Positions 24,932 to 38,734 of a DNA stretch of 64,000 bases are shown piece after piece. The position numbers and the translations under genes were made by a program. The notes beneath the pieces are model-generated. The model did no database searches and had not been told where the DNA came from. It saw nothing but the letters and a program-made list of their open reading frames with translations. Source of the stretch: Thielaviopsis euricoi (taxonomy: Eukaryota > Ascomycota > Sordariomycetes > Microascales > Ceratocystidaceae); NCBI GenBank assembly GCA_001599615.1, contig BCHJ01000005.1, positions 837,691 to 901,690 of the forward strand, given 5' to 3'. Position 1 is the first letter of the stretch, and every line of letters begins with the position of its first letter.

Positions 24932-27900
24932 CAGCTATCGAGGGTACTAGTCTGTGCCTGCTGTACTGAAGCTGCACTGCAACTGCACCAAAACAGGTGC
25001 AGTACGATGATGTTTTCTTTTTTTTTTTTTTTTGCGAGAGGAGAGTATTCTTGATCACTTTTCAAGACTCACAAGTAGAGAAAGACAAGTGGCAATGGAT
25101 GGGTATAGTATAGCCGTGTCTTGGCCTGTTCCTCGTCCATCTCATTTCTGGCGCTCAGACGTGCCAATTGGGCGGCGTAGACAGCAAGGCAAGACAACAA
25201 ACAAGGCAAAGGCACAGACCAAAAGCTTCCAGATTACTTGCACTTGCACTAGTACTGGACTTGGTAGTTTTCTTGTAGGAATAGTTTGGTGTGCAGACAG
25301 GGGTTCTTTTTTCGTTCGGGGAATTTCGTTTTAGTGCTTCAGCCAAGATATTGATTGGCTAGACTTGCACAAAATGCTAATGCTCCAAAGCTAGACTACT
25401 AGCAGCAAGTATAGTACATGGAGATGAAGAGAGTAGCCAGCCTAGGCTATCCTGAGTTGGAGGAAGGAGGGGATGAATTCTTTTCCTGGTAGGCAAACAG
25501 GACGACCGTCCGTCTTTGGGCAGAGCAGAGAGCAGGAGGAGCAAGAAAGCAGCGTTCATGGGCCACGTGTGTATCTGTAATATCTCAACAAGCAAGGTAG
25601 TTCAGGTCAGGTCAGCCAGGTCTGTGACTAGGACACGCAAACATATCAAGTATCATATTGGATTGGCCGGTAGCGTTGCATTTCACGGGTCGGGTTGATA
25701 TTTGCCAGACCAGGCCATGTAGTCTTGCATTTGTTACGTTTTTTTTTTTTTTCAGTGATGAAAATTGACATCGGTCAAGAGTTGGTGGTCAGTCGATAGT
25801 ACCAACAGTCGTTGCACCAACAAACCTTGGCCAGCTCTACACACTTGCTTCATAGCAGCATGTATTGCCTCGCAAAACAAAGAATAAATGTCGAAAAAAA
25901 AGATTGATAAACAAGCAATCTGCAAAGTGCACATTCTGAGATCCATGTCAAGACAGACAAACGCCGACTGGACAGGGCTAGCGGGGACCAAGTAGCCGAG
26001 TGTGATTGAAGTTACAAACGGCCCTATTTTGAAGAGGCTGCTGGCCCAAGTCGAGTTGTGAGCTGTAGTGTAGTGTAGTGTATGTACTTGCAAGGTCCGG
26101 GGGCTGGTCCTAGTCCTAAACCTGATCCTGGTAAAGGCTCAGGTTCAGATCCCAGTTCTGTCTTATGGTTGTATGGCTTCTGGTTCGGACCGGGGTTTTC
26201 CTGAGGGTGGAGGTCGATGTCGTTTTCTCAATTTAATTTTTCGCCTTTTTTGTGTGTGCATTCTGTTTCAATTCGCTGTTAGTTCGACTTTCTATGCACA
26301 ACGTTCCAGAACGCGATGGCAAGCGTTGACGAGAAGCCTCGGTCTGCTATCCTCAAAGCGGAGATCCAATGACGACGACGGGACTAAAAAAAAAAGAGAA
26401 GATTTAAGAGAAGGCTTATCAGAATGTATAAAATCTCTAAAAAGAAGGGTGGGAATGAGGATGGACAAGGGGAGGGGAACGATTGAAGGACAGAAGGAAG
26501 AAGGAGTGCGATGTCGACAGCAAGCCAATCTATCAAGTTGATGAACACGTGAAAGCATGAGTACGGACTTCATTAGCATATGGATTTCCTTGGAATTCCG
26601 AATTTCCTAGAGAAGGACAAAAGCGGTCGAAAAAGCAAAGTCAAGGAAACGTCAGTCAGTTAGTCGGACGGACAGATGTGGATTGTTTTCCTACAAGGCG
26701 AATGAAATGTTACGTACGGAAAGAAAATGACTGAATTTGTTGACATTTGGGAGTCCACCGGTAAAATCCGGCGTTGATTAGAAAAAGCAACGAAATGTCC
26801 GCATTGTCTGCTTGCACGCATTACTTACCTGGCCTGACAAAAGCGAGAAACAAACAGTAACTGGTAGACATTTACAGACCGCCACACAAAAACAACGTGT
26901 CGGGCGACACAAAAAAAATTGAGAAAAAGAAAATAACAATGTTCTAGTAGACACTCAAAAATTGGCTTTTCTTCCCTTCTTTCCTTGATTCCTGTAAACA
27001 CAGGATGAGTTCTTTCCTTTGTGTTTACTTTACCTCTTTCCTCCTGCCTTGTCTTGTCTTTTCTACTTACCGACCTTGGTTGGACTTGGCTCAATTCCTT
27101 CCTCCTTCTCTTCCTTTCCTCTGGGCGGAAAGTACGGATCTGAATTTAGTTTCCGCACCCGCAATTTTCTTTTCTCTTGTTTTTCCGTTCTCAAATTCTA
27201 GTTCTTGTGTTTTGCCGATTCAAGCACTACAAGAATATAAAATATTGGATAGGGGAGATGAACACGGGAACAAAGAGTGTAATATCGAGCCTGTCTGTCA
27301 CATGAAACTTTGGTGATGTTAATTTTGTGCTAACCCAGAGAATGGTCTTGCGAAAAAGCAGAAAAAGGTACATGAATTAGGGTTATAAATGGCAGGACTC
27401 TGACGGGCATTCACTCGGCTCTACTCAAAACAATTTGCCGCTCGTTTACCGCCGAACTGCTGCGTTTTAAGCCGGAGAATAGGGAGTATTTCTTAGAGCC
27501 GGCCGATACCGGTTTTTGTTATTATTATTATTTTTTTTTTCTTCATGCGTTCAAGAACGACCCCCCCTCAAAACATGGATATGGATCTCAAGGCACTAGA
27601 ACTTGACACTTGAGTGGCTTTCTTTCATTCCTTTTTCTTTCTCCCTTTTTTCAATACACTATACAAATGTCGAGTCGAAGGCTTTTCTTTCTCGGATCCA
27701 GCGTAGCGGCCGATTCCTGTACAGATACTTAGTTCCTCTAGTCCTGGGATAACAGCATGCTCACTTAAGTAAGTAGACAAGTAGATCAAAGACAACAGGA
27801 TTGCTACATGCAGAACAGAACAGAGGCAAAAGTAAAGATCGTCTTCCACCTTGTCGGTTAGAAAACATATCCAACCGCCGATAGCCTGGGGGTGGAAAGA

Positions 27901-30886
27901 ATCCCTGTCTATATTCCAGTAATGCCTGGTATAAATATAAGAAAAAAAATTAACACGTTGAAATGTTTTCTTGTCAGGGTCCTTGAGTAGTTGGGCTTAA
28001 ACTAGAGGAGAGGTGACGAATGGTTACATGTCATTTGACACTGCTGTTGGTATAGTATTGTATAGTATAGTAGCAATGCTTGCTGAACGTCAATGCGACT
28101 ACCCCGCCTGAGGTATGGCCCTGTTTTTTTTTTATTTTTTTATTATCAAATATGCTCTCTGAACATCTCTTGCATATCTCATGTGATATCATGTTGTCAT
28201 TTTATCAAAATAAGAAAATTAGCCACCGAAGCTGAGAAGCTAATAAACAGGCGGTGAGATATTTCTTTTTATTATCATTAAAGAAGCAGAAAAAAAAAAA
28301 AAACTTAGTCGCAGTCACCCCTCTTTTTTGTCATGGAGGGGCAAGAAATGGATAACCGAAGTGTGCAAACACTCACTTGGCAGCTCACGGTGATTATTTT
28401 GTCAGTAGGCGCAAAAAGTTTGCATACACTGGACTGTAGTACTTGTACATTCTGAGTAGTCGCGATGCAAACGCTGTTAAAAAAGTACTTCTGTTAACCT
28501 AGAAAAACAACATACCGGTCCCATTGTCAAAGAGGGGCTTGCTTGTGGGCTTGAGAGAGAAAAGTGGAGGCCACAGCTGGGATGCCGGGATAGACCCTGT
28601 AGCCACGATATCAGTAAGAGCAAGAGCATTCTTAAATCTCGTTCATGCCTTGTCAGGTCTCGCTTCCTTCCTTGCGTGTGCTTGCACATTGATCTTTTAT
28701 CTGTACTATCAGATTCACTGGATGCCATCGGTTAAAGTTTGCTGCATTCAGTAACTACGCAGTTGCAGTCCAGCACAGTATGAGATGGTTTGAATTTTTG
28801 TTGCCCATTTGCTTTCCGACTGACGATAGTTTTGCTGCTGCATTGTAATACTTATTTCATCTACTATGTATGCTAGTATGGGAGGCGTGACCAGTTAGAT
28901 AAAAGACGTGTCCAATACTAAATGTCGAAAATTTCCTAATTGGGCTACCTGCGCGACAGATGGTGGCGTTAACAATTGTATGGATGTCGCATTATGCCGA
29001 CCCAACCTATAAGTACCATACAGTGCTAGAACTACACACACAGTACGTATATGCAACACGCTGAGACTCGAGGAGCAAAAGAGACGCATCGGATTTTCTT
29101 TGGCCCCCAGTTTTCTTTTTCCTGGTTATCTACATTTTGGACGACCAAAATACGACAAAGTTCTGTACCTTGAAGCATATTATGGAAGATGTTCTTCTTA
29201 GAAGTGATAAGCTCTCTACTCTGTTACAAAAAAAAAACCTAAAAAAAAAAAAAACCTTCACGGCCTTACCTTTTATTCTTTAGAGCAAAATCTGGCAAAT
29301 ATTCCCAAGGGAAGAAAAAAAAAAGCTCATTATAGACTCTTTGCGCTAGCAAGGTCTTTAGCCCCAGATGTTGCGCTTGACTTTTCCTCTTTCTCTTATT
29401 CTTTCTCGTACGAAATCCGCCAACTTGGGCTTATATGGGCTAGGAGATAAAGAGGAAAAAAAAATATGCCGAGTCTGTGTGAGGGAAGAGGAGGGAGGAC
29501 GCGTATGCTTATCCTACTTCGGTTGAGAACTAGGTCGTGCTCCCTTGTTTCTACGGTTGATTTTTTTTTTCTTTTTCTTTTTGCCACACCCCTCTGCGTC
29601 TCTCTGAGGGCCCTACAGGTATAAGCCCTGTAAATTTTTGTTATAGAGAGAAGGCTAAGCAACTCTCGTCTCAAGCTATTTTATAGAGGGGCGGCGTCGA
29701 TGCAATGGCGGGAACTTGGTAGTGATCAGACAGGACAGGACAGGGCAGTGAAGGGCAGGGCCGGGGCTGGATTACAGGTTGAAAACGAAGAAATATCAAG
29801 ACAAAGAAAGGTCTGTGTTTTGCTGTGCGGCTTAAACCTTTATTGCTTATTGCTCCGCTAAACGTCTAGACACGTATTTCACCAGGCTGTTCGTATCTTT
29901 TTTTTGCTTGATTACGTCCTATCGTTGGCCTATGCTCGGAACACGGAGTCTTTTTTATCTTCTCACAAATCCACCTGCCCCTCCATTTACACTACGCACA
30001 GTACAACTTGAGAGAGAGTCCAGTTCAACCCGACTGCAAGTAAATACAGGCCAGGTGTACCGGTGCTGATAGAACACCCGAGAAGACTACACCTACTGTT
30101 GTCCCCCAACACGTGCACGCTTCTGTGATCAAGTACTACAATGAATATCCGCATCAGCCGGCGATAGCCAGTTGCCGTTTCTGTCTTGCTTTTGTCGATT
30201 TACAGCCAATCGCCTAGAAAAGACTCACGTCGATTAGACGTCATTTGTCCACGGAGATTGGTTTTGGGTCATAATACTAGGCTTGGTATAGGCAGCCTTA
30301 ACGGCGAGAATACCTGTAAGCTGGGATCAGACGAGTCGAAACATGACGAGACGATTTGATGCGCCAGAAGCGATAGATAATAGTATGAAGGAGACGGACA
30401 AAAGACACAATGGGTGTGTATACAGAAAAAACGGATTTGAGTAGTGGTTGTGAGTTAATATCTCGATATAGAGACCAATACAACCAACGCACTGGCATAA
30501 ATGTACCAATCGCAATTGCAACAGCATAGCAGTGAACCAAAGACGGTCTGTATTGGGGCGTTTGCACCCATGGTTGAGAAGCGTACCAGCAACCATGCCA
30601 GCACTGTCAATAACATGAGCAGGCATATGATCAAGTACACGGTCTTCAAGCAAACATTAGAAACACAGTCTCAGTTTCTAGCAGGTGTAGTCGACTCCCC
30701 AATAGACAAACCAACTACAAGTCATGAACATGATACAACCACGAAAAGTAAACTGTTGCATCCAAATAGAACGAAAACTACGTCTAGTAGCTGACGTATT
30801 GATCAGCAATATGCATCGAAGCGGGCTCGAGGTATCGTCATAGTAGAATCTCAGCCACGCAGGCCAGCATGCGTGCATGCATTCAT

Positions 30887-30908
30887 ACACACACACACAC
30901 ACACACAA
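30887..30908. repeat. CA dinucleotide microsatellite
   Basis: About 22 bp of alternating A and C in the gene desert; no coding context. Confidence 0.85.
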
Positions 30909-33900
30909 ACACGTACATGCATGTATACATCTTTTGTGATAACATATACTATTTCCTATGTACATATTCTAAGATTGCAACAGTATACATGCGTGACAAG
31001 AGGTGACGATCCTACTGCTACGACGAGAAGAAACCCCGACCATTACATTTTTTGTTTTCTTCGTCTTGCCTTGAAAGGCAGGAGCAATAAACGCAAGATT
31101 TGGAATCACAGCAAAGACACATGTTTCTTAATGCTCCTCTTTGCCATGGAAAAAAAAAAAAAACATGCGTTTCGTCTAAGCATCATAACGGAAGGAAACG
31201 GGTAGTACTTGCTAGACCAAGCTTATAACGACTTTGTTTAGAGATTACCGGAGGCTATGACCAGAGAGCAGGAGTGTTACTGAGTTCTCAGGCTACTGAT
31301 CGTTGAAAGAGAGGCTTCTCAGTTGGAAAAGGGCACCAAACCGTAATGTAATGGTCTGTCTAGCAAGCACCCCGCGTATCAGCATAAGCATACTGCATAT
31401 GTGCAGGCCATTGTTGTAAGGGCGTATTATTGTATTCAAAATACGACCTGTCGCCTTGATTTTCATGGCTGACTTGTGTGATTGTTGAGTAATCGTCTGG
31501 TAGTATTAGACAGAAAAATAAAAGAAACTGCCCACTGCTTCGGACGACAACCCAGATACCAAGTCAGCTTTGTATTGATGAACGAACTGCTGGCTGTACT
31601 TGTGCATGTGTACAAGCAGCCTTTACACCTACAGATAGATAGGTCGAGTTGAGACTTGACTAGTTGCGTGCGTGAGTGCTGGCTATTATGCCCACTCTGC
31701 ATCCAGTACAGAGTACGTGTCATGTCACGCTGGATGCTTTGAAGCACCCTGTGAATACAACCTAGAGACGATCTTGAAATCCCCTGCTAGTCTTTTTGTC
31801 TGGCGGGCGGAAAAAAAAAATAACACGACGTTTTCTCTTTTACTTTCATTTTTTTTCTTTGTTTCTTTCACTGTCATCCTTCCCTTCCCCCCATCTAGTC
31901 AGCTGGATCAGATCAAGATCCAGATCAAATCCCTAGACAGCCAAAAGGAAACAGAAAAAAACAGAACAATAGACGAGACGAGACAAATCCTTAGAGACTG
32001 TATAATCAGTACGGGCAAAAGGAAGCTCAAGAACAAGAGAAGGATGGAAGAAAAGGAAACAAGCTCGCACAGAGGATCATTAAGATGGGGTGGTTTTGAA
32101 GGGACAAAGATGGGCCGTTGTCTGCTTTTGCTCACATTTTTTCTTTTTCTGCTTCCGCTTTTTTTTTTTTTTTCCCTCCGCTTCTTTGACCTATGCAATA
32201 TTACAGAATATTACTACATATGTATGTAATACACAGGGTGCTTTGTCCTATAAGCGTTGCAGTAGCTGCTGATACCGCAAAAAAGAAACTCACAAAGAAG
32301 ACACGGCACAAACATGGTTGTTGTGGGCAACGGCTATATGAGAAGTGACAATCACTTGCCAACTACACTCACAAAGAAAAAAAGATGAATTAACCAAAAA
32401 GAAAACATTCTCTGTACTATGTATGTGTGTGTTTCTTTGTCTGACAAAATTCATGTCGATATGCATCCTTTTATGAGCTTTTTCTTCCTCTCTTCCCCCT
32501 CCCCCATCCTCTTTGTGCTCTTCCTTGATCTCTGTTTCTCTGTTTGATTTGTTTTGTTTCCTTTTTCTCATCTCATTCGTTCCCTTGAGGGACAAACAAG
32601 CCTAGTCAAGGCTTCCCGATTCCTTCCCTTCCCAAGCTCGTGGATCCAAGCCCTTGTTTTTTTTTTTTTGTGTTTCCTTGATTCTTCTTCCCTTGGGCGA
32701 ATCTTACAAACTCAAAAGTCATGCTAACAGAGCAGAAAAAGGAATGACTCTCATCCGCAGGAAGCTTACAATAACAACCGGGTCAGATCAATCCTTCATC
32801 GTCTCTCACATGTTCGTGTGTTTTCTTTTCTTCTCTGCTCTGTAGATTGTGGGATTCGGCGTTTGCTTTTGTGACAGCTTGTAGGGCTGCTGTTAGTTGT
32901 GTTCCGTTAACTTGTCTACTGTGTATAGTAAGTACATGCTTCAAGTTGCCGAGGTGGCACCCAGCCACATACAACCTTCCAACCGGCCGATGTCCATTAT
33001 CGACCGTGACTTGTCGCTATTTTCAGTCGAGGCGTAAACGTACTTTGAAGTCTTCAAAATAGTGTACCAATGATACCACCCAGGTGGCAGCCGCGTTGCT
33101 TGATACGTTGCTTACTTATGCGTTCCATTTAAAAATACAATGCGCGTGCAATGTGAATAGGGGTTATTTGACCACCAGTTTCTTCCGGTTTACATGATGT
33201 ATGCAGTACTTGGACTTGTTGACCGGCTTTATGTCCAACGCATGACGACCCTGCTTGCTCATGCTGTCGGTGGTGTAAGAGTACAACCACGTCCCGTCTT
33301 GGTGCTAGCCAATTACGAATTAAATTGTCGTACACCATATTTGACGGCCTGCCGCGTTCGTTTGATTCTTTCATCTTCTCCCGCTCTTTCACCAGCCGTC
33401 ATGTATATCATGGGTTAGGCATGTCCAGCTGCCCTTCCCGTACGAATCACTATCACTATCAGTATCAGAGTGGAGGGCATCTGTTTTGTGTAGTACTGTA
33501 CTTTGTTGGTGCTAAAAAGAGAAAGATGCCGGCTTAAAAATAAGGGATACGGAAAAAAAAACAGAATGTGATTCGATAGAGGGGAACAGAAAAAGGGTGA
33601 TTGCCGGCACGAGGTTGCATGCATCGAATGTCTCGAGTGGGAAAAAAAAAAGTATAAACGTGACTGCGATGATACTATGTTTACGCAATCTGGGGGCGGT
33701 GAAGCGTCTGGGTAATATGTACACGTCTATTTTTACGTTTACACGTATGTTTGCTTTGTACACGTTGTAGCTATATTATAAGTTGCGCCATGTAATAATA
33801 TTCATATTCACTTCACATTCACGGGGTGTTTCTACAAAGTACAAAGCAGTTACAGTGTGAATCTGGTCTAGAAATACTGTCGAGAGCAAGGTAAGACTTA

Positions 33901-35246
33901 GCAGAGAAAAAGAGATGGAAAGAGGAACCGAACAACATTTCAGGGTAGGCCATCCCATGGCTGCTTCATCCATAATTGAGATGGCGTTTCTAATCTGGTT
34001 GTGCGGAGAATGGCAACAACAAAGGACGTGCGTAATAGAAGATAAATGTGTCTTACAGTACCCGGTAGGGAATAAAAAAAAGGAGCGAACAGACTTCAGG
34101 TCATGTTATAATCAAGTGCAACTCGTAATACATAATCTGCATGAAATAAGTACCATCAAGTGTGAAATAAAGGAACTCTATGATGAGCATTAACATATGC
34201 TAACATGGCTAGTAATTGCTTCCTTTAACATCACGACCCAATTAAATTTTACCACCCACAACAACCACCCACCACCAATAAAGGCAATTGCATTTTGCAG
34301 AGAATACTCTACTCTATACAAAGTACTTTGGAGTAAAAGGCAGATGCTCGGCCAAACCCCGCCAAATTGGGGGCTAAACTCTCCATTTTGCTCAGTTGCG
34401 GGCGTCTGTCAACTTCACTTCCATAAAGCCCCCAAAAAAAAGAGGACATGAAGAACGTCAAGACAACAGAAATGACTTGATAATCAGCCCATTTTCGACG
34501 ATAACGATTAGACCTGTGTTATTCTTGTCTTATCATTTATTTTCTAATCTAATCTCACTCACAGACAAACAATGAAAAAAAATCATCATGTTTCGTTTTG
34601 CGTTGTATTATTCCTTGTGTCTTGTGGCCAGTTGTTGGTTGTCTATCCATTGCCAACAATGTGTGATTTAGTGATGGATGGATGGTCTTGACCCCATTCA
34701 TTTATTGTTTATTGCCTTTTTGAAAACTAAGCCTGGGGTTAAGCTTTGTTGAGGCCCCTGTCAGATTAAGTCACTCCTTTGATTTTTTTTTTCTTTTTCG
34801 CCCTCATTCTCATCCACACCCCTCTTGCGCCACATCGTTATATCGTCTTCTTCGCCTCGCCTTCTCACGGCCTTTCTATATCCAATCTGCTATGCCAGCA
34901 CCTTTATATGCTGCTCACCTGCTTTAAACATGACCAGACACAACAAAGAGAGAAAAGAAAATGCGCACGGATCTCACCTCCAATATCACATCCCAGTCAA
35001 AGGGCTAGACTGATCGATCGTTTCCTTGCTCTTTCTGCTCGTCATGACGACTCTACTTACTTAACTACTATACCCTAGAATATCTTGTACTCGCCTTTGT
35101 TGGCTCAAGACAGCCTATCCAAATCTGACCATTGGGTTATCTACAGCCGAGTGCAGCTAGGAATGGAGACAGTTTCACCTTGGCCACCGTCAGAATTAGC
35201 ATAAATAGGCCAATGGCCGATGACGATCGTCACTGTTACTTGGCCT

Positions 35247-35264
35247 GTATAGTGCACACTATAC
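35247..35264. repeat. 18-bp palindrome
   Basis: GTATAGTG and CACTATAC are exact complements separated by CA. A dimeric binding site or a chance palindrome are both possible; no gene is near. Confidence 0.5.
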
Positions 35265-38200
35265 TTGTATACTGCTATCTAGAGCCGTTGGCAAGAGCTG
35301 GGTACTGTTTCAAATGAGCGCCTTTTTTATTTCTCATTCTCACCGCCGATGATCGTGACCTGATATAGACGATATACACAACATGACCCTAGTAGGACAT
35401 CCTTGATATCTGATCGACGGTTGTTTATTTCCTCAAATTGTCCCACTCTTCACACTGAATAGAGTGAGTGTTCCTGGTTTTGATATCAGCCTACGACTAC
35501 GACAAGCCCAAGTTAATCCCTTGTCTATCATTTGGTTTTTGCTCACGCTAACAACAGAATCTTCGGTAAGCTAAAGCAAAACCTGGGCCATAGTAAAGCA
35601 GGAAATCGGCCAATTACCTCGACCTTGCTTACATGGCCCTAGGCCCCTCCCCTTGACGACGGGCTGGATTGAAGTCAAAACGGTTGTTGGCCCAACAGTG
35701 GAGATATTTGTGTTTCTGTGCTGTAGCTACCCACCAATAGTGCAGTGCAAACAAGGCCAGGCGAGACAAGACACGGCCAGGCTTCAGATGGGATTGAGCT
35801 TGAAGAGGAAGTATTTTTCATGGCTATTTTTCTCAACGACTAATAATCGGCTAGCCTTGTCTGGGTTTCTTTCTGTAAGGCTACATTTCGCAAATGCGCA
35901 GTTTTTCCCAATTGCTGGGACTTGGCCCGTTTTTTTTTTTTTTTCTTTTTCTTTTCTATTCTGCTTATTGTCTCAGTTACAGTTGCAGTAAACTGATTAG
36001 TCGATCTTGTTGGGTCTACACATGCAGTTAAAACAGCCAGATATACACTACACGCTTATTGTGATATCGTCGAAGCCTAAATCGAACGCAGGTCGAAAGA
36101 TGAAGCCAAGCTGAGAAATACTAGTGCCAGTGATGAATGCATATAATAAGAGAGAAGTACTCGTACTCGTACTTTGCAGGTTTATATATTAACTAGCCGG
36201 CCAAAGTGCATATTCGCCAGTGAATAACTAGGACTAGGGGACTTGGTTTTTGTGCTTTTTTGCGTGTTTCTTAGCGCTTGTTTTGTGTTGATCCATGTTT
36301 GACTAAATTCTTAGTTTTGCAGCTGTAAAAAAAAAGAGCATCTTGACAGGATATGATGTACTGAAAAAAGGAAGAAAGAAAGAAAAAGAAAATCACGGCT
36401 CGGTAGACCTCTATCTCATCCGTAAGCCTCTTTTTTCTTTTCTAGAAAATAAAACTAGTACAGTTTAGTTGTATACTCGGTCTTACAACTCAGAAACAAC
36501 TACGCAGATTCATCAAGTGTAATTTACAGCAGCAAACCAAACATATCCTAGCCAGCCCCGGATACACTTTTTGTAGTAAAGATCAGCTCGTTCTTTTTTT
36601 TTCTTTTTTTTTTTTTTTTCTCAAAAAGGATCTACACAATACTGTAGGGGGCGCCTTGTAGAAGAGAAAAAGAAAACAAAACAACGTGAGCAAGAACACC
36701 CGCGAATTATCATCACCTGGCACCAGTCGTTTCGGCTTGTGGGTGTATTAAGAAGGTTCGTGGAAGATCAAAAAAAAAAAACGAGATTAAATCCTGGGCT
36801 GCCTTGGCTGCATTCTACACACACACTGCAACGTCATTTGACAGGGCAACATGTACTGTTCTTGAGAGATATAACCAGCTGGCGGCCTACAAATAGTCGG
36901 TCTGGCGTCATACTAAAGTAGGTATCATGCAGTAGACTTGGCAGCCCTATAAGTAATGAAGAACGAGACAAGGTGAAAGTACTTTGCTTGTTGATACAGT
37001 CTGCAATATGTCATGTGCTTACCAGCAGTAGCACTAGCACTAGCACTAGCACCAGCACACCAACACTTATACTAGAGGACTGCTTATTTGTCTCCTGTAT
37101 GTGCCAACGCCACAAGTCCTTGCATTATTATTATCTCGGTTGTCGCTCTGTGTCTCTAGAACTTTACTGTCACATCTTTTTTTTTGATTATTTCGTTCTG
37201 TTTCTCTGCCTCATTCGTTGCTTCTCAAGACCGGGCCTGATATTGGCGGCTGGCAAGGGTCCGGCAAAAAAAAGGGCTGGAAGAAGAAAGTTGTGATAGA
37301 GCCAGTCTTGTAAGTAAATAATTAAAAAAAAAAAAAAAAAACCTACTGCCACTGCTACTGCTACACTACGTGTGCGTGCAAAACACACTGGTAAGTAAAG
37401 CAATGTTTGTGAATGCGCCGCACTAACCGTCACATTGCATCAATCAGCCAGTCACCCAAACATACAAAGCCCGACAGGCTACAAGCAAGTTCCTAGTTTC
37501 TCTATACACAACAAGACAATGTAGCATAGCGTAGCGTAGCGTCGTAGCTATCCGAGTTTATTGCTACCAAATTTTCAAAAGTATAGCCACACTCACACCT
37601 CTCCTCCCTTGATTACTCTCTCCCAGTCAGTCAGTCAGTGTTATGTAGCATCAGTAGGAATACTCGCTTGGAACAAAGAGGATGTGACGTTTTCTACGGA
37701 GTCAAGTAAACTGCCGGAAAGACTATTAAGCAAGCAACCGGCGGCAAAAAGGAAACGGCAAAAGCTAGCCCTGGCCTTAGCCTGGCCTGGCCTGGCAAGC
37801 AATGCCAAGCAGCACATCAACATTGCTAGCCTGTGTTTCTGTCTGTCTCTGATTAAAACCATACTATACATTCAGTGTAGTGTAGCGTAGTTTGGAATTT
37901 GGAATACTGTACAGTACAGTGAAGTGTCTACGGCCATACGGCACTACATCTACAACTCCGACGGAAACAGAATCTGCTCTGCTCTTTTCTGTTTTCTGAA
38001 ATACGACTGCTTGGTGTACGTATGTATGCTGAATAACGCCGCCTCGTGCATATGTAATATAACGCACTACTGCACACCCGTTTTCCCTTGTCCACACGGT
38101 GTTTCTTTTTTTTTTTTTTTCTCGCTTGGTGTGTGACATCTATGAATTGTACTCTTCTTTTCTTGGTCCTTGAATACGCCGATAAAGCTTGTTTTTTTTT

Positions 38201-38615
38201 CTCTCTCTCTTTTTCACCCGTGATTGGCTCTGTTTACGGTCGACGGAAGAAGCCGGCGCAAAGCTGGTAATGAGAGACCCCTTCAACATCGGTAATGCGT
38301 AGAAAGGCCGGGCTTACATTTTCTTTTTTCTTTCTTTTTATACAAAAAAGAAAAAGAAAAAAAAATAATGTGCCATTGTCATAAAAAATAAAAAAGCAAA
38401 AAGCCTTGACACCGAAGAAGAGCCACAAAACATGCAAGCGAGCTGGACTGAGCTACTGTTAGTTAAGAGCAAAGATTTCTCAAAAGAGGGGTTGTTGATA
38501 GAAAGCTTTTTTTTTCTCTTCTTTTTTTTTATTGCTGTAATAATGAAGCGCAAAGCGGTGGCTGGGCTTTTGGTGGTGGAGAACTTTGCTCACTTCACTA
38601 TGAAATCTCACCTGT

Positions 38616-38621
38616 TTTTTT

Positions 38622-38670
<49 letters not shown>

Positions 38671-38684
38671 TTTTTTTTTTACAA

Positions 38685-38734
<50 letters not shown>

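Larger units (their letters stand above)
13920..38615. other. Gene desert, left part
   Basis: No supportable gene in almost 25 kb. The first few hundred bases are the leader and promoter of the C2H2 gene. The rest is moderately AT-rich, with many A/T runs (for example 18482-18506, about 19155-19171 and 25020-25034), a CA microsatellite at 30887-30908, small palindromes (24878-24931, 35247-35264) and a stem-loop at 17724-17750. Frames above 100 codons are dominated by Phe, Lys, Ser or Leu from homopolymers or lack any family resemblance. I found no tRNA or 5S rRNA. Confidence 0.6.

Noticed and set aside
26173..26541. 122-codon plus-strand frame
   Set aside because: Lys/Arg-rich tail from purine tract, no family resemblance, overlapped by an equally long minus-strand frame.
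31672..32229. 185-codon plus-strand frame
   Set aside because: Composed of poly-Phe/Leu and Glu/Lys segments from T- and A-rich tracts.
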